A stretch of DNA of 64,000 nt from Tunicatimonas sp965217275 (GTDB taxonomy: Bacteria; Bacteroidota; Bacteroidia; Cytophagales; Cyclobacteriaceae), in NCBI GenBank assembly GCA_965217275.1, contig OZ244400.1, forward strand, positions 1,550,001-1,614,000, in the 5' to 3' direction. The notes beneath the pieces are model-generated. The model made no database searches, had not been told where the DNA came from, and saw only the letters and a program-made list of their open reading frames with translations. Each line of letters starts with the position of its first letter. The stretch's first letter is position 1. A program made the translations under genes and the position numbers. Positions 1-7,213 of this stretch are shown one piece after another.

Positions 1-203
1 TCGTTGATCACTCGTCGGTCGAGGTGTTTGGCAACGATGGCTACCTGTCGATGACCAACCGCATCTTCCCCGATCAGTCTAAGGATGGGGTAGAGGTATA
101 CGCCATCGGCGGTCCCGTCACGCTGCGCTCGTTGGATATCTACCCGGTGAAGAGCATCTGGAATGATAAGATGGCCCGGGCGGAAGCCGGGGAGCAGCAG
201 TAA
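1..203 (+). CDS. GH32 family glycoside hydrolase, C-terminal fragment (5' end outside window)
   Basis: The reading frame is open from the window edge (first full codon at base 3) to the TAA at 201-203, giving 67 residues. The stretch SVEVFGNDGYLSMTNRIFP matches the end of the C-terminal beta-sandwich of glycoside hydrolase family 32 (levanases, inulinases, invertases), where an S-x-E-V-F-x-N-D-G motif precedes a final I-F-P strand. These enzymes cut beta-fructosyl bonds in fructans or sucrose, usually outside the cytoplasm in Bacteroidota. The catalytic N-terminal propeller is not in the window, so activity and signal peptide cannot be judged. Confidence 0.8.
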   Translation, partial: VDHSSVEVFGNDGYLSMTNRIFPDQSKDGVEVYAIGGPVTLRSLDIYPVKSIWNDKMARAEAGEQQ

Positions 204-278
204 TATGCGGACATCGCTGTCGAGTCGATTGGTCTTTTGGTTTTTGCTCGTTGCTTGCTTACCTTGAAGTATATCTAA

Positions 279-563
279 ACGAATCCGTTGCTAATAGTAG
301 AAGTGCTGTCCCCTTCAACGCAGAAACACGACCCCGTATCCACGGCGGGAAACAACAAGTTCATGATGTATCGAACCCTTTCTTCGCTCAGGGAGTACGT
401 GCTGGTGGAACAAGACCAGCCCCGCGTGACCACCTTCTTTCGCAACGCTGCCAACCATTGGGAAGACACCGATGTGACCGGTCTGGAAAGTACCGTTCGG
501 TTGCAGTCTGTTGCAGGTGAGATATCACTCGCGCGAGTCTACAGAAGTATCAACTTTCAATAG
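279..563 (+). pseudogene. Uma2 family (DUF820) nuclease-fold gene remnant, N-terminus missing
   Basis: From base 282 the frame reads N-P-L-L-I-V-E-V-L-S-P-S-T, then M-Y-R-T-L-S-S-L-R-E-Y-V-L-V, which are the second half of the Uma2/DUF820 restriction-endonuclease-like fold. An in-frame TAA at 276-278 sits directly before it, and nothing resembling the normal N-terminal 90 or so residues (with the MAG..NHN and PDVVV motifs) is visible upstream. No good start codon is present; TTG at 288 would give 91 residues without half of the core. I read it as a decayed gene. A second damaged Uma2 gene lies at 38570-38938. Confidence 0.7.
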
Positions 564-837
564 CGTAGTGGAACCTAAAATTAGTGGTACTAATGCAAAT
601 TGAATGACCAGTCAGAGAAACAGGTTGCCCACCACTACTGGTCAAAGAATAGTAGGGCAAATGGCGCTCACCAATTATATTATGCAGAGCCTGATCGGAG
701 TGATTATATTTACCTCGACGGGATTCAAACGCTACGAAACGCTAAGCCCGACTCACGATAAAGTCCCCGAAATCGGTGTCCGGCCTGGATGGCCCTCACC
801 AACCGTTGGTGAAGGAAGTTAGGCAGTGCAATTGTCG
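564..837. other. Intergenic stretch without recognised gene
   Basis: No convincing coding sequence, RNA gene or repeat was found here. A 72-codon open frame (604-822) has no recognisable motifs. The stretch leads into the permease leader that starts near 838. Confidence 0.5.
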
Positions 838-933
838 TTCCCTGCACAATAGGGACGCTTCACTGCAAAAAGCTGGCTTTTACGGGTTGAGTTAGGTATC
901 GTAGCGGCTCGTTCTTTCCTAACCCATGTCGCC
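838..933 (+). promoter_or_regulatory. Permease leader, copy 1: phased ACTGCA direct repeat plus hairpin
   Basis: Two hexamers, CCTGCA at 841-846 and ACTGCA at 862-867, start 21 bp apart (two helical turns) and are followed by AAAA. The same arrangement, with the same intervening CAATAGGGACG core, precedes the other two permeases. Downstream, GGGT (884-887) plus TAGG (893-896) can pair with CCTAACCC (918-925), leaving a 5-nt bulge; the stem ends 8 nt before the ATG at 934. The conservation is seen directly; a role as activator site and translational control is inferred. Confidence 0.55.
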
Positions 934-3354
934 ATGCTCCGAAACTATCTCAAGATTACCCTACGGAACTTCAGGAAGTACCCGGCCTTCACGCTGATCA
1001 ACGTAGCAGGACTTTCCGTTGGGCTGGCCTGCGCTATTTTGATCTATCTCTTTATCGAGCACGAGTTTAGCTTTGATGCCTTCCACGCCAATGCCGACCA
1101 TATCTATCGGGTAATAGCCGTAGAGAAAGACCGGGGCAATAGCACTGAGGATTACACCATCACGCAGCCCTATCCGCTGGGCCCGGCCATGCAGGATGAT
1201 CTGCCGGAAGTAGCAAGCTTTGTGCGCACCTCCTTTAGCGTTCCAAAGTTCGTCAAGCAAGGAAGTGCGATGTACGAAGAGGAGTTTGTTTTTGCCGATT
1301 CTACGCTCTTCCGGGTTTTTAGCTTCCCCTTGCTATACGGCAACCCAGACCATGCGCTGACCCATCCGCACGATGTGGCCATCAGTGAGCACGCTGCCCG
1401 AAAGTACTTCGGGGATGACAACCCCGTGGGGCAGACGCTTAGCATTCGGGTAGGCGATACCTTTGAAGATTACCAAGTGAGTGCTGTGTTCCGAGAGATT
1501 CCTTCCAACTCCAGCATCCGCTCGGATTTCTTTCTGCCCATGATGAAAGAAACGCTGGGCAAAAGCCAGGCCCATATCAACAACCCCGAAACGAATCTGT
1601 GGTACGTCTCCTCCTTTCAAACCTACGTGCTACTACAAGAGAACACCTCTCCGGCCGGAATGACCGACAAACTGGCCCGGGTGCGAAATCAGTACTTCCC
1701 CACCGAAGCGGAGTTCTTGCGCAAAAGGAAGACAGAAGCCGGGGAAGACTTGGCTCGAACGTATCTACTGCAACCGCTCACCGACATGCATTTGAATATG
1801 GCTATCCCCGGGCAAAGCAGTGGTAGCAAGCCGGTCTACTCGTATATTCTGGCGGGCATTGCCGCCTGCATTTTGCTGCTGGCGTCTATCAATTTTACCC
1901 TGCTTTCGGTGAGTCGCGCTAACCGCCGGGCCAAAGAAGTGGGCGTTCGGAAAGTGGTAGGGGCAAGAAGGAGTCAATTGATCCTACAGTTTTGGGGCGA
2001 AGCCATGCTCACCAGCGCACTGGCGCTCGTGCTGGCCCTGGTGATCAGCCGACTGGCCCTGCCCGCGTTCAACAACATGGCGCACCGGTCGCTCTCCTTT
2101 GGCACGTTGCTGCAACCGGTTTCCCTGCTGGTGCTAGGTGCTTTGCCGCTGCTCACCGGCGTGGTAGCCGGAGCTTATCCCTCCCTGCTATTGGCAGGGC
2201 TGAATACCTTATCGGTGCTTAAGGGCAAACTGAGCACCGGCCGGTCAAGTGCTCTTCCTCAACTGTTGCTGTCTGTTCAGTTTGTGCTTCCCCTGGTGTT
2301 CTTAACCATCATGGCGGTGATGATTGCCCAGCTTAAGTTTATGCGCGAAAAAGACCTGGGCTTTCAGACCGAACAGATCGTGGTGATCGAGAACAATACG
2401 GCGGAGAAAACTCCGACCTTTGAGCAGTTCCGGCAACTAGCTCAGCAGCAAAGCGAAGTACTGGCGGTAACGGCTACTGACGCAGCCTTTACCCGCTCGA
2501 GTGCCATGTTCGGGATGCGCCGGAAGGAAGAGGATGAGATGCAGTTTATCTGGGCGTATCACGTGAAGCCTAACTTCTTTGATCTGCTGGATATTGCCTT
2601 GGTTGAGGGCAGAGTTTTTAGTGACGATATGGCTTCTGACTCTACCGACGCAATGATCGTCAACGAAGCTTTTACGCAGCTTTTTGGATTTGCTGACCCC
2701 ATTGGTGAAGAGATAGACGGTTCCCGGATCATCGGCGTGGTAGAAGACTTTAACTTTCAGTCGCTAGACAGCGAAATTGCCCCGATAGCTTTTTATCTGC
2801 CCAACGAGCGTACGAAGCTTGATTATTTGTTGGTGAAACTGCAAAGCAATAATCTTTCTCAGAGTGTTAATTCACTCTCAACGCTCTGGAACCGGGTAGC
2901 CCCGGACTTGCCCTTTCAGTACAGCTTCCTGGATGAGGATATGCAAGCGTTATACGAAGAAGATGCCCGGTGGACTCGTATTTTGCAGTGGGTATCCGCT
3001 CTGTCGGTTTTTATTGCCTGTCTGGGATTGGTAGGCGTGATGGGCCTGACTATGGCCCGGCGCACCAAAGAAATTGGCATCCGCAAGGTGCTAGGCGCTT
3101 CCGTGCGTAGCCTGTTGCTGCTGCTGTCTAAAGACTACGTGAAACTGATCCTTATTGCCTTCATCATCGCCATCCCCGTGGCCAACTACTGCGTCACCGA
3201 GTGGCTACAGAACTTTGCCTATCGGGTAACCATCAGCTGGTGGCTGTTTGCTCTACCGGGAGTGTTGATACTACTGGTTGCCCTACTCTCGGTCAGCGCC
3301 CAAACCCTGCGGGCCGCCCGGCGCAACCCGGTGGATAGTTTGCGGGATGAGTAA
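934..3354 (+). CDS. ABC transporter permease, MacB/FtsX family (copy 1 of 3)
   Basis: This 806-residue inner-membrane protein has the layout of the large Bacteroidota MacB-type permeases. There is a short cytosolic start (M-L-R-N-Y-L-K), TM1 at about 20-40, a MacB periplasmic core domain (about 45-250), an FtsX transmembrane block near 300-400 with R-R-A-K-E-V-G-V-R-K-V-V-G-A, a second periplasmic core (about 430-640), and a C-terminal FtsX block (about 685-800) with R-T-K-E-I-G-I-R-K-V-L-G-A-S, ending N-P-V-D-S-L-R-D-E. Such permeases act with a separate ATPase in export or mechanotransmission of lipoproteins, peptides or drugs; no ATPase gene lies nearby, so the partner and substrate are unknown. 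The ATG matches the start used in copy 3. Confidence 0.9.
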   Translation: MLRNYLKITLRNFRKYPAFTLINVAGLSVGLACAILIYLFIEHEFSFDAFHANADHIYRVIAVEKDRGNSTEDYTITQPYPLGPAMQDDLPEVASFVRTSFSVPKFVKQGSAMYEEEFVFADSTLFRVFSFPLLYGNPDHALTHPHDVAISEHAARKYFGDDNPVGQTLSIRVGDTFEDYQVSAVFREIPSNSSIRSDFFLPMMKETLGKSQAHINNPETNLWYVSSFQTYVLLQENTSPAGMTDKLARVRNQYFPTEAEFLRKRKTEAGEDLARTYLLQPLTDMHLNMAIPGQSSGSKPVYSYILAGIAACILLLASINFTLLSVSRANRRAKEVGVRKVVGARRSQLILQFWGEAMLTSALALVLALVISRLALPAFNNMAHRSLSFGTLLQPVSLLVLGALPLLTGVVAGAYPSLLLAGLNTLSVLKGKLSTGRSSALPQLLLSVQFVLPLVFLTIMAVMIAQLKFMREKDLGFQTEQIVVIENNTAEKTPTFEQFRQLAQQQSEVLAVTATDAAFTRSSAMFGMRRKEEDEMQFIWAYHVKPNFFDLLDIALVEGRVFSDDMASDSTDAMIVNEAFTQLFGFADPIGEEIDGSRIIGVVEDFNFQSLDSEIAPIAFYLPNERTKLDYLLVKLQSNNLSQSVNSLSTLWNRVAPDLPFQYSFLDEDMQALYEEDARWTRILQWVSALSVFIACLGLVGVMGLTMARRTKEIGIRKVLGASVRSLLLLLSKDYVKLILIAFIIAIPVANYCVTEWLQNFAYRVTISWWLFALPGVLILLVALLSVSAQTLRAARRNPVDSLRDE

Positions 3355-3387
3355 AGGTTGTGTACATTTAGAGCAACCGAATTCTTT

Positions 3388-3633
3388 ATGCCAAAGATTT
3401 ACGAACAAAATGGCTACCGGTTCTTTTTTTACTCAGCCGAAGGCAACGAACCTTGTCATGTTCACGTCAAGAAAGGAGAAGGTGACGGAAAGATTTGGCT
3501 GGAACCGGAACTGAGGGAAGAATATCTCGTAGACTTCAAAAGTCAGGAGAAGAAACAAATTAGGCAAATCGTACAAGAGCAACGAGACTACTTTATCCGA
3601 CGATGGTATGAATACTTTGAAGACACCGACTAA
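3388..3633 (+). CDS. DUF4160 domain-containing protein
   Basis: An 81-residue protein starting M-P-K-I-Y-E-Q-N-G-Y-R-F-F-F-Y-S, followed by E-P-C-H-V-H-V-K-K-G-E-G-D-G-K-I-W-L. This is the signature of DUF4160, a small family that typically sits next to a DUF2442 gene and is suspected to belong to toxin-antitoxin-like pairs; its biochemical role is not established. The ATG at 3388 gives the family's usual length and N-terminus. It lies 33 bp after permease copy 1 and overlaps the next gene by 26 bp, so the two are likely co-translated. Confidence 0.8.
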   Translation: MPKIYEQNGYRFFFYSAEGNEPCHVHVKKGEGDGKIWLEPELREEYLVDFKSQEKKQIRQIVQEQRDYFIRRWYEYFEDTD

Positions 3634-3922
3634 GTTCGACCCGATTGATACGATGATATTTGAGGAGGGTCTGCGTATTCAGCGCCTTTTCTTTGATCGG
3701 GATATTGATTTGATGCTGATCGTGTTGAACAACAAGACGGTCATTAAAGAATCTATCAGTAAGTTCAAACTGCTGCGCGGTGCTTCTTTGGAGCAACTTC
3801 AGCACTATGAAATCAGCCGAACGGGAGTGCATTGGCCCGAACTGGATGAAGACCTAAGTCTTAGAGGATTTCTCAAGCAAGCCATGCTGTCGACCGTACA
3901 GCAGAACAGCAGAGTAGCCTGA
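3608..3922 (+). CDS. DUF2442 domain-containing protein
   Basis: A 104-residue protein. Its central part (D-R-D-I-D-L-M-L-I-V-L-N-N-K-T, then L-L-R-G-A-S-L-E-Q-L-Q-H-Y-E-I) followed by G-V-H-W-P-E-L-D-E-D-L-S and a helix G-F-L-K-Q matches DUF2442, in which a conserved tryptophan-proline precedes the C-terminal acidic segment. The first 15 or so residues overlap the DUF4160 gene in another frame and may be an extension; an internal ATG at 3653 (M-I-F-E-E-G) is an alternative start. DUF4160 and DUF2442 genes recur as a pair; the function is unknown, and antitoxin or DNA-binding roles are guesses. Confidence 0.75.
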   Translation: MNTLKTPTKFDPIDTMIFEEGLRIQRLFFDRDIDLMLIVLNNKTVIKESISKFKLLRGASLEQLQHYEISRTGVHWPELDEDLSLRGFLKQAMLSTVQQNSRVA

Positions 3923-3939
3923 CCCATTGTTTTTGGTAG

Positions 3940-3993
3940 ACTCGCCTCAAAGCTGTCCGGGCCAACCCGATGGACAGTTTGCGGGATGAGTAA
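3940..3993 (+). pseudogene. C-terminal relic of a fourth MacB/FtsX permease
   Basis: The frame ending at the TAA at 3991-3993 reads T-R-L-K-A-V-R-A-N-P-M-D-S-L-R-D-E. It aligns with the last 17 residues of the neighbouring permeases (Q-T-L-R-A-A-R-R-N-P-V-D-S-L-R-D-E), and the DNA TTTGCGGGATGAGTAA is identical to the end of copy 1. A stop codon (TAG at 3937-3939) directly precedes it and no other part of the gene is seen. I infer a deleted permease whose tail survives behind the DUF2442 gene. Confidence 0.75.
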
Positions 3994-4102
3994 GTAGTAC
4001 AGATGCCCTAGCTGGATGCTTGTGAGGCTTGGTTTTTCTTAGGAAAGGATTTACTTTCGTTGCTCAACAGTTGCCACCCAACTTGTAACTGAAGGGTGAT
4101 GG

Positions 4103-4147
4103 TCGTTCACTGCACAATAGGGACGGGTTACTGCAAAAAGGTTGGCA
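4103..4147 (+). promoter_or_regulatory. Permease leader, copy 2: phased ACTGCA direct repeat
   Basis: ACTGCA at 4109-4114 and again at 4130-4135, with start-to-start spacing of 21 bp and the same CAATAGGGACGGGTT core and trailing AAAA as copies 1 and 3. The second hexamer ends 60 bp before the ATG at 4196 (66 bp in the other two). The downstream part that forms a hairpin in copies 1 and 3 is not conserved here. Confidence 0.55.
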
Positions 4148-4195
4148 GTCGGCGGGCGGTGGTGTACTTTTATACGCACTACCCAATCCCCTGCT

Positions 4196-6505
4196 ATGCT
4201 CCTTCAGTCCCTGAGATCGGTCCTACGAAACCTGCTTCGCCATCGGCAAAACGCACTCATCATTATCCTGAGTCTGACCATTGCGTTTGCTTTTTCCAAC
4301 CTGTTGCTGGCGTTCTTGCTGCATGAACTAGGCACCGATTCGTTTCATACGAAGAATGCCCGAATTTATCGGTTGTTGAGCAGCGACCCCTGGGGAGACG
4401 AAAGTCGGCTGCGGTATACGCTGCGCGAAGCAGCCCAGTTCATCGCAGACCGCTACCCGGAAGTAGAAGCCGTTTGCACAATTAGCAAGTTGAACAACAG
4501 CGGGATTACTACCTCAGAATCAGCGCAGGTATTTGATGAGGTACAGTTAATTGAGGCCGATACTACTTTTTTCCGCCTGTTCGACTATCCGATCATCGAG
4601 GGTAGTTTAGTAGCCTCTCACCAGGGAGCGGGAGTAGTGTTGATCGAAGCTACTGCCCGCCAGTTGCTGGGCGAATCGCCCTACACCAGCCGAACGATTG
4701 AAGTTCACGAAGACACGAGTGTCTATCAATTGCCCGTGATCGCCGTGATCGCTCGGCCCGAAGAAAACACGCAGTTTCAGTTCGACGGAGTGGTTATGCG
4801 GCATCGATCGGATAAACACCGCGGCGGAGCATCGTTTTTGCTCGTGCAGCCCGAAGCGAATATCGCTGACCTTACGGATAAAGTTAACAGCAACGGTGAT
4901 ATGCCCAGCCTGGTTGGTCCCGGGCGGATGACCTATTTCGTGGAACTCTTCGCCCGTTCGTACTTTAGTAGCGACGACCGAAGCCAGCCCTTCGAGATCA
5001 ACCGGAGCAGCTTGCTGGTGCAGGTGTGCGGGGTGGTGATTGGGTTGCTGCTTCTTTCGGCGGGCTTCAACTTTATCACCTTGCTGGTGGTTGGGTTGCT
5101 GCACCGAAAGAAAGAAATCGGCCTTCGGAAGACGTTGGGAGCTTCCCGCCTCGGATTGGGTACGACCGTGGGAGCAGAGGTGGGAATGTTTATCACTGTC
5201 TCCTTCATCCTTTCCGTGCTGTTGACAGCGCAGCTACTTCCCTACTTCAACACTGCCTTCGAGACAACCCTTACTTTCTCGTACTTCACGCAGGGCAAGG
5301 TGCTGGCGGTTGCTGGTGGGATCATCCTGTTGATCGGACTGCTAACCACCGTTGGCCTGGGCTATTACCTTTGGAACCTCAACACAATCAAACTGCTGGG
5401 TGAGCAAATTCACCCTCGCCTTCGCATGAAGCGCTGGTTGTTCACCATTCAGTTTTTAGTTGCCACCACGCTCATGGTGTGTTCTTCGGTGATTATTCGG
5501 CAGATGGACTACATCAGGACTAAGCCGCTGGGGTTTAACCGAAACTTACTGGAATTGCGTGCTCCCGACAAGAAGGGGCAAAGCCGGTTGACCGCCCTCA
5601 AGAACCTATTGCTTCAGTACCCCAAGATTTCTCGGGTAGCACTATCCACAAGCAACCCCGTCTCGGGTAACTGGCTGGTCCGATACGAGCTGGAAGATGA
5701 TAAGTTTTATGCTCCGTACCAGATGTCAGGGGATGAGGACCTGATTGAAACGCTAGGCTTGACCGTTACGCAAGGCAAATCTTTTCAGCCGGGTGATCCG
5801 TCAGGAAAAGTGGTGAACGAAACCTTCGTGCGGCACTTCAGTATGAAAGACCCGATTGGAGAAAAGATACCGGGCACGGACGATCATATTGTTGGGGTCG
5901 TCAATGATTTCAACGCGGTATCGCTAAAGAAAGATATTCCGCTCTTTATCATTTCTTATCAAGATACGCTACCCCGTCTGCTGATGGATATTGCTACTGC
6001 TCCGCTTGGTGATCTGTTGCCTCCCGTGCAGGCCGCTTGGGAAAAGATATATCCCAACGAACCGTTTGCGTACCGGCTGATCGACGATCAGTTGCTGGCT
6101 CAACACCACGATGACACCTTCTTTTACCGTATCATCATCAGTTTTACTATTGCCAGCATCCTGATCAGCTGCTTTGGGTTGTACGGTATTGCTTCATTTA
6201 CCAGCCAGCAACGCACCCAAGAGATTGGTATTCGTAAAGTGCTGGGAGCGAGTGTGGGCAGCGTGCTCCTGTTGCTTAGCAAAGATTACATCCGTTGGCT
6301 ACTGATTGCCCTGGCGGTAGCCATTCCCGTAGCCAACTACTTTATGAACGAATGGCTGCAAAGCTTCGCCTACCGTATTGACGTGACTGCCTGGGTCCTG
6401 CTTAGTCCGGGCTTGTTAACCCTCCTGATTGCCATGCTAACCGTTAGCCAACAAACCCTCCGCGCCGCCACCCGCAACCCGGTGGATAGCTTGCGGGATG
6501 AGTAG
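4196..6505 (+). CDS. ABC transporter permease, MacB/FtsX family (copy 2 of 3)
   Basis: A 769-residue paralogue of copies 1 and 3. The start M-L-L-Q-S-L-R-S-V-L-R-N-L-L-R-H is chosen by alignment with them; a TTG at 4142 would add 18 residues encoded by the leader. It has TM1 near 20-45, a periplasmic core, the FtsX block with R-K-K-E-I-G-L-R-K-T-L-G-A-S, a second core, and the C-terminal FtsX block with R-T-Q-E-I-G-I-R-K-V-L-G-A-S ending R-N-P-V-D-S-L-R-D-E. Its first half is the most diverged of the three, whereas the last 100 or so residues are close to the others, as expected if the tails are kept similar by recombination. The cognate ATPase is not in the window. Confidence 0.88.
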   Translation: MLLQSLRSVLRNLLRHRQNALIIILSLTIAFAFSNLLLAFLLHELGTDSFHTKNARIYRLLSSDPWGDESRLRYTLREAAQFIADRYPEVEAVCTISKLNNSGITTSESAQVFDEVQLIEADTTFFRLFDYPIIEGSLVASHQGAGVVLIEATARQLLGESPYTSRTIEVHEDTSVYQLPVIAVIARPEENTQFQFDGVVMRHRSDKHRGGASFLLVQPEANIADLTDKVNSNGDMPSLVGPGRMTYFVELFARSYFSSDDRSQPFEINRSSLLVQVCGVVIGLLLLSAGFNFITLLVVGLLHRKKEIGLRKTLGASRLGLGTTVGAEVGMFITVSFILSVLLTAQLLPYFNTAFETTLTFSYFTQGKVLAVAGGIILLIGLLTTVGLGYYLWNLNTIKLLGEQIHPRLRMKRWLFTIQFLVATTLMVCSSVIIRQMDYIRTKPLGFNRNLLELRAPDKKGQSRLTALKNLLLQYPKISRVALSTSNPVSGNWLVRYELEDDKFYAPYQMSGDEDLIETLGLTVTQGKSFQPGDPSGKVVNETFVRHFSMKDPIGEKIPGTDDHIVGVVNDFNAVSLKKDIPLFIISYQDTLPRLLMDIATAPLGDLLPPVQAAWEKIYPNEPFAYRLIDDQLLAQHHDDTFFYRIIISFTIASILISCFGLYGIASFTSQQRTQEIGIRKVLGASVGSVLLLLSKDYIRWLLIALAVAIPVANYFMNEWLQSFAYRIDVTAWVLLSPGLLTLLIAMLTVSQQTLRAATRNPVDSLRDE

Positions 6506-6556
6506 TGCCTTAGGGCAGTTGAATAACTTTTTCCGAAAGATTGCGTAATTTTCAGC

Positions 6557-6757
6557 ATGGCACAAATAGATCATATCAAGACAGACATTGAGGCCTTATC
6601 GAGCGAGGATTTTGCGCAGCTTCGCGCGTGGATGGCGGAAAAAGCTTGGCAAAACTGGGATGAGAAAATAGAAAAAGACGCCTCCTTGGGCAAGCTCGAT
6701 TTTTTGCGTGAAGAAGCACTAGCCGCTAAAGAAAAAGGGCAGTTAGGAGAATTGTAA
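6557..6757 (+). CDS. Small acidic antitoxin-like protein
   Basis: A 66-residue, helix-rich, charged protein beginning M-A-Q-I-D-H-I-K-T-D-I-E-A-L-S-S-E-D-F and ending E-E-A-L-A-A-K-E-K-G-Q-L-G-E-L. Proteins of this form regularly precede RelE-fold toxin genes, and here a (broken) RelE-type frame begins at the very next base after the TAA. I infer an antitoxin; whether it binds DNA is unknown. With its toxin inactivated, the gene may be in early decay or may act on a toxin elsewhere. Confidence 0.65.
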   Translation: MAQIDHIKTDIEALSSEDFAQLRAWMAEKAWQNWDEKIEKDASLGKLDFLREEALAAKEKGQLGEL

Positions 6758-7009
6758 ATGCACCGCACCACTCCTCAGTTTTGGAAACGCTTTGAAAACC
6801 TAAGTGAGAACATTTAAAAGCCAGCTCGCAAGAATTTCGTACTGCTCAAAAACGATCCCAAGCACCCCTCTCTTCACTTCAAAAAGGTTGGCGATTACTG
6901 GTCTGTCCGGGTTGGGCTTTATTACAGAGCGCTCGCTGTTGAGGACGGCAGTGGCTTCATTTGGGTTTGGATCGGTAGTCACGCTGCATATGATCGGCTT
7001 GTCGGATGA
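6758..7009 (+). pseudogene. RelE/ParE-type toxin gene broken by an ochre codon
   Basis: Starting at the ATG that abuts the antitoxin stop, one single frame reads M-H-R-T-T-P-Q-F-W-K-R-F-E-N-L, then a TAA at 6815-6817 (codon 20), then in the same frame A-R-K-N-F-V-L-L-K-N-D-P-K-H-P-S-L-H-F-K and S-V-R-V-G-L-Y-Y-R-A-L-A-V, ending with TGA at 7007-7009. This is the complete RelE-fold mRNA interferase pattern over 83 codons with one internal stop. Homologues commonly have glutamine just before the K-x-A-R-K segment, so a CAA-to-TAA change is the simplest explanation. Translation would stop after 19 residues unless the stop is read through. Confidence 0.75.
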
Positions 7010-7113
7010 TAAAAGTGCTTATTCGCCCGCAAAAACAAGGCAGCATGCGGTGCCTCAAACCGGCCCAGGATGTAAGGTTACAGAAGAAAACGCGCGTTTT
7101 AGGGAGGGTGGTG

Positions 7114-7213
7114 GTCATTCACTGCACCATAGGGACGGGTTACTGCAAAAGGCTGGGTTTTGTGGGTTGAGTTAGGTATCGTAGCGGCTCGTTCTCTCCT
7201 AACCCACCGCGTC
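7114..7213 (+). promoter_or_regulatory. Permease leader, copy 3: phased ACTGCA direct repeat plus hairpin
   Basis: ACTGCA at 7121-7126 and 7142-7147, again 21 bp apart with the ATAGGGACGGGTT core. From there to the ATG the leader is nearly identical to copy 1. GTGGGT (7162-7167) plus TAGG (7173-7176) is complementary to CCTAACCCAC (7198-7207), leaving a 5-nt bulge. The stem ends 6 nt before the ATG at 7214, where it could hide the ribosome binding region. The sequence match is direct; regulation is inferred. Confidence 0.55.

Noticed and set aside
700..770. tRNA-like T-loop sequence (gattcaaacgc)
   Set aside because: No acceptor or anticodon stem of the right spacing could be formed around it.
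604..822. 72-codon open frame between the Uma2 remnant and the first permease
   Set aside because: No motif, no plausible ribosome binding site, and no partner gene.
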